Shown here in pieces: positions 17,252 to 28,188 of a stretch of DNA of 64,000 nucleotides. The DNA lies in assembly GCA_016713105.1 (NCBI GenBank), contig JADJPS010000004.1, forward strand, positions 186,001 to 250,000. Reading direction: 5' to 3'. The DNA is from Devosia sp. (GTDB lineage: Bacteria; Pseudomonadota; Alphaproteobacteria; Rhizobiales; Devosiaceae). Below the pieces are notes generated by a model that saw nothing but the letters and a program-made list of their open reading frames with translations, was not told the DNA's origin and did no database searches. Position 1 is the stretch's first letter; every line of letters begins with the position of its first letter. Both the position numbers and the translations under genes were made by a program.

Positions 17252-17419
17252 ATGGCCAAAGCCGTATCTCTCAAGATCAAGCTCGTGTCGACCGCCGATA
17301 CCGGCTACTACTATGTCACCAAGAAGAACTCCCGGACGCAGACCGAGAAGCTCAGCTTCAAGAAGTACGATCCGGTCGCGAAGAAGCACGTCGAGTTCAA
17401 GGAATCGAAGATCAAGTAG
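17252..17419 (+). CDS. rpmG: 50S ribosomal protein L33
   Basis: A 55-residue basic protein beginning MAKAVSLKIKLVSTADTGYYYVTKKN and ending EFKESKIK, the standard L33 sequence of the type without the zinc-binding cysteines. The ATG at 17252 follows AAGGAA at a normal distance. It has its own promoter and a strong intrinsic terminator. The gene encodes a structural protein of the large ribosomal subunit near the E site. Confidence 0.97.
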   Translation: MAKAVSLKIKLVSTADTGYYYVTKKNSRTQTEKLSFKKYDPVAKKHVEFKESKIK

Positions 17420-17447
17420 TCTGGCCGAAGAGCCCGATCCAGTTCAG

Positions 17448-17476
17448 CCCCGTGCCCCGGCGCGGGGTTTTTGTTT
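17448..17476 (+). terminator. Rho-independent terminator of rpmG
   Basis: CCCCGTG (17448-17454) pairs with CGCGGGG (17461-17467) around a CCCCGG loop and is followed by TTTTTGTTT. It begins 29 nt after the rpmG stop. Confidence 0.85.
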
Positions 17477-17503
17477 GGCTGGAAGCTGTCCGTGCAAAGC
17501 AGC

Positions 17504-17535
17504 GGCGCCCGCCCCTCGTGCGAGGAGCGGGCGCC
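17504..17535. other. Long GC-rich hairpin between rpmG and pleD
   Basis: GGCGCCCGC (17504-17512) pairs perfectly with GCGGGCGCC (17527-17535). An inner CCTCG/CGAGG stem continues after one mismatch. No T-run follows on either strand. The rest of the 366-bp gap (17420-17785) holds the rpmG terminator and an AT-rich patch near 17723-17760, with no gene seen. Confidence 0.6.
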
Positions 17536-17785
17536 TGGAATATTGGCTGGCCCGAAGCGGCATGTCGAAGAGGCCACTCTTGTCCACTGCGGACCAGCCG
17601 CCCTACGGACCCAGGAGTTGCGGCGGACCTGAGGAGAACCGTAGGGAGTCTGTTGAGGCACGCCGACTGCGCGGCGCGGTCTCGATGAGTGAACCTACAC
17701 AATTGCCGCTGCGGCTTGAAGCATTAGCCAACAACGTAACTAATCATTAACCTTAATCAACCGGGAGATGCTTGCCCGACCGGAC

Positions 17786-19156
17786 TCAGGCAGCGTCGAA
17801 GACAACGCGATTTCGCCCTTCCCGCTTTGCGCGGTAAAGTGCGACGTCTGCGCGCTTGAGCATGATCTCCGGCGTATCGGTGTCCTGCTCGTTGAGCGCC
17901 ACACCGACGGATACCGTCACGCTCAGCAGCCGTCCGTTTCCCGGATCGAAGCCTCTTTCGGCGACTGCCGCCCGCACGCGCTCGGCGACATTTTGCGCCT
18001 GCTGGAAGTCGGTGTCCGGCATCAGGACCACGAACTCCTCGCCGCCAAACCGGCAGGCCAGGTCGACGCCCCGGATATTGCGCCGCAGCCGATTGGCGAA
18101 TTCCCGCAGTACGGAGTCGCCCGTGTCGTGCCCGTGGGTGTCGTTGACGGCCTTGAAGAAGTCCATGTCGATCAGCATCACCGCCATGTCCCGATCCTGC
18201 TGCTGCGCCTTTTCCAGCATCAAGGACAGATGTCGGTCGAAGTATCGGCGGTTGTAGAGGCCGGTCAGTTCATCAGTCACCGCGAGGGCGAGGGTATTGG
18301 TGACGCTCCGGCGCAACTCGACGGCATAGCGCTGACGACGAATCTGGGTGCGCACCCGGGCCAGCAACTCATTGCGCTCGACCGGCCGCATGATGAAGTC
18401 GTTGACCCCCAGATCGAGTCCGCGCACGACACGCGGGCGATCGTCGTCCTCGGCCACGAGGATGATCGGGAGCGTGCGCGTCATCTCGGCAGTGCGCATC
18501 TGCGAGCAGACGCGCAACGGATCGAAATCGCCTAGCGACATCGAGACGAGCGCCAGTTCGTAGTCGCCGCCGCTGACCGCCAGTGCGGCATCGGACGGAC
18601 CGGTCAGCACGTCGACTCGATTGGTCGGCGCCAGGAAGGCCCGCAGACGCTCGGCATGCCGGGCATCGGTATCGATGATCAGGATGCGACCGTCCTCCGA
18701 GTCGATCGACGCCATGGCGCGCATGGCGTCCTCGACGGCAATTTCCTGGCCGGTGAGGGCGCGGGCCCGCAGCTCGTCGGTCAGGGCCTTGAGTCGCACC
18801 AGGCTCTTGACCCGGGCCATCAGTTGCACGTCATCGACCGGCTTGGTCAGGAAGTCGTCGGCGCCGACTTCCAGGCCGCGCACCCGGTCCGACGGCTGGT
18901 CGAGTGCGGTCACCATCAGTACCGGAATGTGGCTGGTATGGCTGTCGGATTTCAGCCTGCGGCAGACTTCGAACCCGTCCATGCCCGGCATCATCACATC
19001 GAGCAGGATGATGTCGACATCTTCGCCGGCGCAGACGCGCAGGGCCTCTTGCCCCGAGGACGCCGTGAGAACGTCAAAGTACTCGGCCGAGAGCCGCGCC
19101 TCCAGCAGACGCACATTCGTCGGAATATCGTCGACGATCAGCACGCGCGCCGTCAA
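17786..19156 (-). CDS. pleD: Diguanylate cyclase response regulator PleD
   Basis: A 456-residue protein with the PleD layout of REC1, REC2 and GGDEF. REC1 carries the phospho-acceptor Asp53 in LLDVMMPGMDG and the Lys of TKPVDD. REC2 (about residues 155-275) has a degenerate acceptor region (LALVSMSLGDFD), as in Caulobacter PleD. The GGDEF active site is RFGGEEFVVL, preceded at the correct distance by the RxxD inhibitory site (RGVD). It should make c-di-GMP when phosphorylated and be feedback-inhibited by c-di-GMP. The start is TTG. It lies 45 nt downstream of divK on the same strand, the classical pair controlling polar development. Confidence 0.96.
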   Translation of the reverse strand: MTARVLIVDDIPTNVRLLEARLSAEYFDVLTASSGQEALRVCAGEDVDIILLDVMMPGMDGFEVCRRLKSDSHTSHIPVLMVTALDQPSDRVRGLEVGADDFLTKPVDDVQLMARVKSLVRLKALTDELRARALTGQEIAVEDAMRAMASIDSEDGRILIIDTDARHAERLRAFLAPTNRVDVLTGPSDAALAVSGGDYELALVSMSLGDFDPLRVCSQMRTAEMTRTLPIILVAEDDDRPRVVRGLDLGVNDFIMRPVERNELLARVRTQIRRQRYAVELRRSVTNTLALAVTDELTGLYNRRYFDRHLSLMLEKAQQQDRDMAVMLIDMDFFKAVNDTHGHDTGDSVLREFANRLRRNIRGVDLACRFGGEEFVVLMPDTDFQQAQNVAERVRAAVAERGFDPGNGRLLSVTVSVGVALNEQDTDTPEIMLKRADVALYRAKREGRNRVVFDAA

Positions 19157-19201
19157 GGAACCACGACCCCCACGATTTCGGGAAAAACGCCCGTTGGCCA
19201 G

Positions 19202-19576
19202 CTAGTTGGCCGGCCCAATGTAGCGGGCAATCGTTTCCAAAAAGTGAGGCACGGAGATCGGTTTGGAGATGTAGCCCTCACACCCCCCCTGCAGGATGCG
19301 CTCCTCATCGCCCTTCATGGCAAAGGCGGTCACCGCAATCACCGGAATCGACTGCAACTCGTCGTCTTCCTTGAGCCACTTGGTCACCACCAGCCCGGAC
19401 ACTTCCGGCAGCTGGATGTCCATGAGGATCAGGTCAGGGTGATGCGCTCGGGCCAGGTCGAGCGCCTCCATGCCGTTGCGCGTCTGGATGATGGCATAGC
19501 CGCGCGATTCCAGCAGATCGTTGAAGAGCTTCATGTTGAGCTCGTTGTCTTCGACGATCATCACGGTCTTGGGCAT
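19202..19576 (-). CDS. divK: Single-domain response regulator DivK
   Basis: A 124-residue receiver domain without an output domain. Acidic residues Glu9/Asp10, the phospho-acceptor Asp53 (LILMDIQLPEVSG) and the Lys of ISKPISV are all present. In Caulobacter and rhizobia DivK links the PleC and DivJ kinases to the CckA-CtrA pathway. The ATG at 19576 gives the usual DivK N-terminus (MPKTVMIVEDNELNMKLF); the longer frame upstream is not homologous. pleD follows downstream, so the two are likely cotranscribed. Confidence 0.96.
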   Translation of the reverse strand: MPKTVMIVEDNELNMKLFNDLLESRGYAIIQTRNGMEALDLARAHHPDLILMDIQLPEVSGLVVTKWLKEDDELQSIPVIAVTAFAMKGDEERILQGGCEGYISKPISVPHFLETIARYIGPAN

Positions 19577-19649
19577 GGGGACTCGCTTCTGCCCTCGGGA
19601 GGGATGCAGGCAGGCACTCGTTTTCTGCCCGAAGTTCAGAGTAACATCA

Positions 19650-19964
19650 ATGCCGTTACGAAAGCGCCAACGCGCCGTCCGAGGCCTCCGCTTGATCAAG
19701 TCCCCGCACCTTACGGCCCGGCAGCTCGGCGATCTCTGTCTGCATTATCTGGCCGAGAACCCCTCGCAGCTGGCCGAGTTCATGACCCTGACCGGGTATT
19801 CCCCGGACGGGCTGCGCCAGGCCGCCGGAAAACCAGCCCTCGACCGCGGGTTGATCGACTATTTCGCCACCTCGGAGTCCCTGCTTCTCGCACTGTGCGC
19901 CAACAACGGTTTCCGTCCCGACGATTTCATGCGGGTCTGGGCTCGCCTCAATCCTGCGGGATGA
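19650..19964 (+). CDS. DUF3572 family protein
   Basis: A small helical protein, 104 residues from the ATG at 19650, or 90 from a TTG at 19692, which fits the usual family N-terminus better. The core LCLHYLAENPSQLAEFMTLTGYSPDGLRQAA, followed by GLIDYFATSESLLLALCANNGFRPDDFMRVWARL, matches DUF3572 of Alphaproteobacteria. This gene is typically found between divK and dinB, as here. Its stop overlaps the dinB start region (TGAATGATGG), showing coupling. Function unknown. Confidence 0.85.
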   Translation: MPLRKRQRAVRGLRLIKSPHLTARQLGDLCLHYLAENPSQLAEFMTLTGYSPDGLRQAAGKPALDRGLIDYFATSESLLLALCANNGFRPDDFMRVWARLNPAG

Positions 19965-21285
19965 ATGATGGCCGGTCTCTGCCGCGATTGCCTGCAGACG
20001 GTCGACGGCGCGGGGCGGCCGGATCGCTGCCCGTCATGCGGCTCGCCCCGGATGGTCGCGCACGACGAACTGGACACCCTGTCCATCGCTCATGTCGACT
20101 GCGATGCGTTCTATGCGTCGGTGGAGAAGCGCGACAATCCCGGGCTGCGCGAAAGGCCCCTCATCATCGGTGGCGGCGTCCGCGGCGTCGTATCGACGTG
20201 CTGCTACATTGCCCGCCAGTTCGGCGTCCGCTCTGCCATGCCGATGTTCAAGGCAAGGGAGCTTTGTCCCGATGCGGTGGTGATCCCGCCGAACATGGCG
20301 AAGTACGTCGCGGTGAGCCGGACCATCCGCGCGATGATGGACCAACTCACCCCCCTCGTCGAACCGCTCTCGATCGACGAAGCCTTCCTTGATCTTTCCG
20401 GGACCGAGGCCGTGCATCGGGCAACACCCGCGGTATCCCTGGCCCGGTTCGCAGGTCGCGTCGAAGCCGAAGTGGGGGTAACGGTCTCGGTCGGGCTCAG
20501 CCACAACAAGTTCCTCGCCAAGATCGCTTCCGAACTCGACAAGCCGCGCGGCTTCGCCGTGATCGGGCGCGCCGAGACCGTGGCGTTCCTGGCCAGCCGG
20601 CCGGTCGGCCTGATCTTCGGCGTCGGCAAGGTGTTTTCGGAGACGCTGCGCCGGGACGGCTACGAGACCATCGGGCAATTGCAGCAGGCGCGGCCCGAGG
20701 CGCTGATCCGTCGCTACGGTGAGGCCGGGGCGCGGCTGGCGCGGCTGGCCCGCGGCGAGGACGACAGGCAGGTTTCGCTCGATTCCGGATCGAAGACCGT
20801 TTCGACCGAGACCACGTTCGCCGCAGACCTGGCGGACTACGATTCGCTGTCCACCGAGCTTCTGGCTCTCAGCGAACGACTTTCGGAGCGCCTGAAGAGC
20901 AAGGGACTGACCGGCGACACGGTGACGCTCAAGCTCAAGTCGGCGGGATTCCGCTTGCGCACCCGTGCGCGGCACTTGATGATTCCAACGCAACTTGCGA
21001 ACGTGATTTACAGATCCGGCCTGCAGCTCTTGCTGCGCGAGATCGATGGAACGGCTTTTCGGCTCATCGGTATCGGGATCTCCGGAATTTCCACAGCCGA
21101 CGGCTCCGGATCCGGTGGATCTCGTTGAGCCGGGGGTGGCCCGTCGGGCCGCGGCAGAGCGTGCCATCGATCAGGTGCGCGAGCGCTTTGGCCGGGATGC
21201 GGTGATCCGCGGCAAGCTGTATGATCGGACCAAGGCCCGGACCGCCCGAGAGCAGATGAAACAAGACCGAGAGAAACCAGAATGA
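19965..21285 (+). CDS. dinB: DNA polymerase IV with N-terminal zinc-ribbon-like extension, frameshifted near the C-terminus
   Basis: A second Y-family polymerase. Cys6, Cys9, Cys22 and Cys25 form a CxxC...CxxC extension before the catalytic AHVDCDAFYASVE (Asp45, Asp47); PLSIDEAFLD gives Asp138 and Glu139. The polymerase frame ends early at 21128 after IGIGISGISTADGS. The adjacent frame continues as DPVDLVEPGVARRAAAERAIDQVRERFG and ends at 21285, where it overlaps the next start by ATGA. One extra G near 21106-21112 explains the break. Corrected length is about 440 residues. No LexA box was seen upstream, unlike the dinB at 733. It is expressed with DUF3572 and probably the RidA-family gene. 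Confidence 0.9.
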
Positions 21286-21746
21286 CCAATCCCGTCGACA
21301 AGCTCCGCGAGTATGGCTACGAACTACCCAAGCCCAAGGCTCCCGTCGCGACGTATATCCCCGTTACCCGGACCGGCAACATCGTGTATGTCTCGGGCCA
21401 GATCTCGTCGAGCGAGCAGGGCGTCGTCTCGGGCAAGCTGGGCGACACGATGAATGTCGTCCAGGGTGGCAACGCCGCCGAACTGGCGGCCGTCAACTTC
21501 CTGAGCCAGATCGCCTACAGCGCCGGCGTCGACCTCGCCAAGGTCAGGCGCGTGCTCAAGCTCACGGTCTTCGTCAACTCCACCCCGGACTTCTCCGAAC
21601 ACCATCTCGTCGCGAACGGTGCGTCCAACCTCATCGTTGGGGTGCTCGGCGACAAAGGCAAGCATGCCCGCTCCGCCATCGGGATGGCCGCCCTGCCCCT
21701 CGGCGCCGCGGTCGAGGTCGAGGGCATTGTCGAGGTCGAAGACTGA
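21282..21746 (+). CDS. RidA/YjgF-family protein
   Basis: A 154-residue protein of the larger RidA-like subfamily. It has GNIVYVSGQISS near the N-terminus, VRRVLKLTVFVNSTPDF in the middle and ARSAIGMAALPLGAAVEVEGIVEVED at the end. Archetypal RidA hydrolyses reactive enamine/imine intermediates from PLP enzymes using a conserved Arg; here the corresponding stretch is HARSAIG. The start overlaps the corrected dinB stop (ATGA), implying coupling. The exact substrate of this subfamily is unclear. Confidence 0.88.
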   Translation: MTNPVDKLREYGYELPKPKAPVATYIPVTRTGNIVYVSGQISSSEQGVVSGKLGDTMNVVQGGNAAELAAVNFLSQIAYSAGVDLAKVRRVLKLTVFVNSTPDFSEHHLVANGASNLIVGVLGDKGKHARSAIGMAALPLGAAVEVEGIVEVED

Positions 21747-21813
21747 CGCACTGCTGTCATCGGGGGCTGCTAGCGCCGCCGCGACCGCAACTCCCATGTG
21801 ACGGCTGACATCC

Positions 21814-22575
21814 ATGTGTGCCAAACCCATCTTCGATCGCCCGATTGCTCACCGCGGACTGCACGACCGCAGCCGCGGCGTGATCGAAAACTCCAGCAGT
21901 GCGTTCGCTGCGGCGATCGAGCACGGCTACGCCATCGAGTGCGACGTACAGCTAAGTCGCGACGGCATCCCGGTCATCTTCCATGACGACGACCTTGATC
22001 GGCTGACCGGGGTGGCGGGACCGGTCGGCGCTCGGACCGCGTCGGAGCTCTCGACCTTCAGGCTGCTCGGCAGCGCAGCGGGCGATGCCCCACCCCGTTT
22101 CTCCGACTTCCTGACCCAGGTGAGCGGTCGCGTGATGCTGCAAGTCGAACTCAAGCAACAGCCCGATGCAGCCGCCACCGAGGTTCTGGCACAGACCGTG
22201 ATGGATGGCCTCAGGGGCTATCGGGGTCCGGTCACGCTCGAGTCCTTTGATCCGAACCTGCTCGTCGCGGTCAGGAAGCGTGGTGCCCAGATGCCGCTCG
22301 GTATCGTCACTTATGGCTATGACGAGCCGGAGTGGGATCAACAGCTCACCAACGGACAGCGCTTCATGCTGCGGCACCTGCTGCACTGGCCGCTGACTCG
22401 CTTCGACTTCATCTCGTGCCGGGATCGGTCGCTGGACCTGCCGGCGGTACGCTTCTTCCGCTCGCTCGGCGTGCCGGTTACCGCCTGGACCATAAAGAGT
22501 CCGGCGGCGGCGATGGCCGTCATGGGCAAGGCCGACCAGATCGTCTTCGAGGGGTTCGCCCCCCCAAGTGCCTGA
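21814..22575 (+). CDS. Glycerophosphodiester phosphodiesterase family protein
   Basis: A 253-residue TIM-barrel enzyme. The catalytic signature is present: IAHRGLHDRSRGVIENSSSAF (His-Arg and Glu-Asn), then ECDVQLSRDGIPVIFHDDDLDRLT (Glu, Asp and the general acid/base His-Asp). It probably releases glycerol-3-phosphate and an alcohol from deacylated phospholipids. No signal peptide is seen, so it acts in the cytoplasm. The next gene starts inside its 3' end (8-nt overlap). Confidence 0.93.
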   Translation: MCAKPIFDRPIAHRGLHDRSRGVIENSSSAFAAAIEHGYAIECDVQLSRDGIPVIFHDDDLDRLTGVAGPVGARTASELSTFRLLGSAAGDAPPRFSDFLTQVSGRVMLQVELKQQPDAAATEVLAQTVMDGLRGYRGPVTLESFDPNLLVAVRKRGAQMPLGIVTYGYDEPEWDQQLTNGQRFMLRHLLHWPLTRFDFISCRDRSLDLPAVRFFRSLGVPVTAWTIKSPAAAMAVMGKADQIVFEGFAPPSA

Positions 22576-23737
22576 CGCACCGCTCAGCGTTGGTGTCGTC
22601 AACTCGGTCGACGAGGTTCCGGCCGAGGTCTGGAACCGGTTGGTGCCGGGCCATGGCGGTCGGCCGGACAATCCGTTCCTCGATCATGCCTTCCTTTCCG
22701 CCCTTGAGCAGTCCGGGTCGGCCTCGCGCCGTACGGGCTGGCTGCCGCACCACCTCGTCCTCTCCGATGCGGCCGGCCAGACGGTAGCGGCCATGCCGCT
22801 CTATCTCAAGTCGCACTCGCAGGGCGAGTATGTCTTTGACCATGGCTGGGCAGAGGCCTATCAGCGCGCCGGAGGTGCCTACTACCCGAAGCTGCAAAGT
22901 TCGGTTCCGTTCACGCCTGTGGCCGGCCCGCGCCTGCTGGCCGCGGACGATGTGCGGCGTGCGGCGCTGCTTCGCGCCGCAGAGGAACTGGCCGCGGGAA
23001 ACGCGATCTCTTCCATCCACGCCACCTTCGTTGCGGCGGATGAGGCCGAGATGGCCCGACAGTCTGGCTGGCTGGTAAGGCACGACACGCAGTACCATTG
23101 GCAGAACGCCGGCTTTGCCTCGTTCGAGGAGTTCCTGGGCACCCTGTCGTCACGCCACCGCAAGGCGATGCGACGCGAGCGGCGGGATGCCCTTGGTGCC
23201 GAAGGCCTCGCCGTGCGCTGGCTCACCGGCGCGGACCTCACCGAGGCCGCCTGGGATCACTTCTTCGCGTTCTACCAGGATACCGGCAACCGAAAGTGGG
23301 GTCGGCCGTACCTCAACCGCGCGTTCTTCTCGCTCCTGTCGGAGGCAATGGCCGATCGCGTGCTGCTGATGTTCGCCTATGATGGCGATACGCCGGTCGC
23401 CGGCACCCTGAGTCTCGTCGGCAGGGATCGTCTCTACGGCCGCTACTGGGGAGCGACCCGGGAGGTGCCGTTCCTCCACTTTGAACTGTGCTACTATCAA
23501 GCCATCGACTTCGCGATCGCCCACCGGCTGTCGGTCGTCGAGGCCGGTGCGCAGGGCGAACACAAGCTGGCACGCGGCTACGCCCCGACCACCACACGGT
23601 CGGTCCACTGGATTGGCCATCCTGGCCTCAGGGACGCCGTCTCGCGGTTCCTTGCCGAAGAGCGCCGATCTGTGGAGCACGAGCAGCAGGCGCTCGCGCG
23701 CTACACGCCATTCCGGCACGGGGAGCCACCAACGTGA
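22568..23737 (+). CDS. FemAB-like GNAT protein (DUF482 / peptidoglycan biosynthesis type)
   Basis: A 389-residue cytosolic protein of the PF04339 type. Recognisable parts are DNPFLDHAFLSALEQSGS near residue 35, WQNAGFASFEEFLGTLSSRHRKAMRRERR in the middle and KLARGYAPTTTRSVHWIGHPGL near the end. The two acetyltransferase-like halves are as in FemAB proteins. The start is GTG at 22568, overlapping the phosphodiesterase stop. These proteins are thought to transfer an amino-acyl or acyl group, but no specific substrate is established. Confidence 0.9.
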   Translation: MPDAPLSVGVVNSVDEVPAEVWNRLVPGHGGRPDNPFLDHAFLSALEQSGSASRRTGWLPHHLVLSDAAGQTVAAMPLYLKSHSQGEYVFDHGWAEAYQRAGGAYYPKLQSSVPFTPVAGPRLLAADDVRRAALLRAAEELAAGNAISSIHATFVAADEAEMARQSGWLVRHDTQYHWQNAGFASFEEFLGTLSSRHRKAMRRERRDALGAEGLAVRWLTGADLTEAAWDHFFAFYQDTGNRKWGRPYLNRAFFSLLSEAMADRVLLMFAYDGDTPVAGTLSLVGRDRLYGRYWGATREVPFLHFELCYYQAIDFAIAHRLSVVEAGAQGEHKLARGYAPTTTRSVHWIGHPGLRDAVSRFLAEERRSVEHEQQALARYTPFRHGEPPT

Positions 23738-23877
23738 CCCATTGCATGCCGGGCGGCGCTGTGGTTCGAAGGGCGCCGCTGGACGCGTCGGAAGCTGGAG
23801 CGGTACACTCTGCCGCAAGGTGGCCATACTCTGATCGGATGGGACTGCGGCACTAGGTCGGAGGCAATGGAGACGGC

Positions 23878-25206
23878 ATGGGCAAGCGCATCGCGATAGC
23901 GGCGATCGGCACGATGGGCGACGTTCAGCCTTTCGTCGCGCTGTCGCTTGCCCTTAAGCGGCGCGGCCATTCGGTGGTGCTGGCCGCGACATCCGATTTC
24001 GAAGGCTTCGTGACTGGGCAAGGCGTTGAGTTCCAGACGCTGGGCGGCGACATCCAGGCTTTCATGCGCCAGTCTCAGTTCGACAATGTCATGTCGAAGA
24101 ACTCCCTCCTCTATGCGCCCAAGCTGCTTCGGGATGGGCAGCGCATCATGAAGGAGGCCTGCCTGCATCTGTGGGGTGCCGTGCAGGATGCCGATTGCAT
24201 CGTCTTCCACCAAACGACGAACTTCGCGGTGGATATTGCCGAGGCGCTAGATATTCCGGCGATCATGACTGCCTTCCAGCCGATCAATCCGACTGGGGAG
24301 TTCCCGTATTTCGGATACGAGGGGGCGCCGCCGGAGCCGCTGTTCAACCGCATCAGCCTCGACCCGCTGTTCAACCGCCTGAGCTATGTGGTGCAGGCGG
24401 CGCACCAGAGCTACTACGATTTCCCGCGCGACCGGATGCGCGCCAAGCTCCTCGGCCTGCGCAGCCGCAAGCGCAGCGGTTTTTCAAAGAACGCGCGGGG
24501 CAAGCCGATCACGGCGTTGCACGCTTACTCGCCCACGATCTCCCCACGTCCCGGCGACTGGCCGGAGACCACCGTCGTCACGGGGTTCTGGCGTCTTGAG
24601 GAGACCAGCGGCTGGAAGCCGGACGCCGCCTTCCGCAGGTTCCTCGACGCCGGCGAGGCGCCGATCTACCTTGGCTTCGGCTCCATGCCCTGGGGTGCCC
24701 AACGCAATACCGAGATCGTCACCAGGGCCCTGCGGGCCTGGGGCGGCCGGGCCGTGGTCGGCAAGGGCTGGGGCGGCATCCGCGCCGAGGACCTTCCCGA
24801 TACCGTCTACTCCATCGACAAGGCGCCTCATACCGAGCTGTTTCCGCTGATGAAGGCTCTGGTGCACCACGGCGGCGCCGGTACCACCCATACGGGCCTG
24901 TATGCAGGCAAGCCGACATTCGTGGTCCCCCACTTCTTCGATCAGCCTTACTGGGGGCGGCGCGTCTATGAACTCGGCTGCGGGCCGGCACCGGTTCGAC
25001 TGCGCAAGCTGACGCCCAGCATCCTTGCCGCAGCGCTGGATGAACTCTCAAGCGATGCCTCCTACCAGCTTGCAGCGACCGAACTGAAGGAGCGTCTGCT
25101 GCTCGAGGATGGCACCGGGCTTGCCGCCGACATCGTCGAGGAGACGATAGAGAGCTATCCCGGCAATCACTACGCCCAGAACGACTTGATCGGAGAAGCC
25201 TCGTGA
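23878..25206 (+). CDS. UGT/GT1-type glycosyltransferase (sterol glucosyltransferase-like)
   Basis: A 442-residue GT-B fold enzyme. The N-terminal acceptor domain opens with IAIAAIGTMGDVQPFVALSLALKRRGHSV, with the G-x-x-G-D-V-x-P pattern typical of sterol and macrolide UGTs. The C-terminal donor domain carries YLGFGSMPWG and ALVHHGGAGTTHTGLYAGKPTFVVPHFFDQPYWG, the UDP-sugar binding motif. Such enzymes glycosylate lipids, sterols or small aglycones. Here it lies between a FemAB-like gene and a HIT gene whose start overlaps its stop (GTGA). The acceptor is unknown; a hopanoid or glycolipid is an inference only. Confidence 0.92.
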   Translation: MGKRIAIAAIGTMGDVQPFVALSLALKRRGHSVVLAATSDFEGFVTGQGVEFQTLGGDIQAFMRQSQFDNVMSKNSLLYAPKLLRDGQRIMKEACLHLWGAVQDADCIVFHQTTNFAVDIAEALDIPAIMTAFQPINPTGEFPYFGYEGAPPEPLFNRISLDPLFNRLSYVVQAAHQSYYDFPRDRMRAKLLGLRSRKRSGFSKNARGKPITALHAYSPTISPRPGDWPETTVVTGFWRLEETSGWKPDAAFRRFLDAGEAPIYLGFGSMPWGAQRNTEIVTRALRAWGGRAVVGKGWGGIRAEDLPDTVYSIDKAPHTELFPLMKALVHHGGAGTTHTGLYAGKPTFVVPHFFDQPYWGRRVYELGCGPAPVRLRKLTPSILAAALDELSSDASYQLAATELKERLLLEDGTGLAADIVEETIESYPGNHYAQNDLIGEAS

Positions 25207-25622
25207 CCGCCTACGACCCCGGCAACATCTTCGGCAAGATCATCCGCGGCGAGATTCCGGCCCACAAGGTGTTCGAGGACGCCGACGTTCTGGTCATGAT
25301 GGACATCTTTCCGCAGTCGAAGGGCCACGTCCTCGTCATCCCCAAGGCGGCTTCGCGCAACCTGCTCGACGCCGATCCCGCCGCCCTGTCGAGGGCGATC
25401 GTCCAGGTGCAGCGCGTCGCACAGGCGGTGCGGAAGTCGCTGTCGCCCGACGGCATCCGCGTGGTCCAGTACAACGAAGCACCGGCCGGCCAGTCGGTCT
25501 TCCACCTGCACTTCCACGTCATTCCGGTCTATGACAGCATGGAACTTGGCCGCCACGGCCAGGGCAAGGCGGACGATGCGGAACTGATCGCCCAGGCCAA
25601 GGCCATCGCCGCGGCGCTATAG
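25203..25622 (+). CDS. HIT family hydrolase
   Basis: A 139-residue histidine-triad protein. The catalytic HxHxH motif is VFHLHFHVIPVY, preceded by the KGHVLVIPK strand. Family members hydrolyse nucleoside phosphoramidates such as adenosine 5'-monophosphoramidate. The start is GTG overlapping the glycosyltransferase stop. It is convergent with clpA across a bidirectional terminator. Confidence 0.95.
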   Translation: MTAYDPGNIFGKIIRGEIPAHKVFEDADVLVMMDIFPQSKGHVLVIPKAASRNLLDADPAALSRAIVQVQRVAQAVRKSLSPDGIRVVQYNEAPAGQSVFHLHFHVIPVYDSMELGRHGQGKADDAELIAQAKAIAAAL

Positions 25623-25652
25623 AACCTGCGAGACGCCCTCGTGGCTTGGCGC

Positions 25653-25731
25653 GCCCTCGTGCTTCGACCGGCTAAGCGCGAGGGCTGCTCCGGCCTGTCC
25701 GAGAACCTCATCCTGAGCCTGTCGAAGGACG
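25653..25731. repeat. Dispersed-type intergenic repeat between the HIT gene and clpA
   Basis: GCCCTCG (25653-25659) pairs with CGAGGGC (25679-25685) around a TTCGACCGGC-containing loop. It is followed by CCTCATCCTGAGCCTGTCGAAGGACG (25706-25731). The second part matches a core (TCATCCTGAGC.TGTCGAAGGA) that, from memory, is scattered through intergenic DNA of many Alphaproteobacteria. It lies 5' of the clpA terminator. Confidence 0.5.
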
Positions 25732-25754
25732 ATCGGGCATCCACGCCCAAACGA

Positions 25755-25780
25755 AAAGGCCGGGATCCCTCCCGGCCTTT
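25755..25780. terminator. Bidirectional intrinsic terminator, HIT gene / clpA
   Basis: AAAGGCCGGGA (25755-25765) and TCCCGGCCTTT (25770-25780) form a perfect 11-bp stem with a 4-nt loop. Read on the minus strand it is followed by TCGTTTG after a T-rich stem end, which suits clpA. Read on the plus strand the T-rich arm serves the HIT gene. Confidence 0.85.
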
Positions 25781-25802
25781 CTCATTCCCGATTGCCGATC
25801 GT

Positions 25803-28178
<2,376 letters not shown>

Positions 28179-28188
28179 GTCTCGGTTC

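Noticed and set aside
17723..17760. CtrA binding site near the AT-rich patch before the pleD 3' end
   Set aside because: TTAACCTTAA lacks the required N7 spacing between the TTAA halves and lies downstream of both convergent genes.
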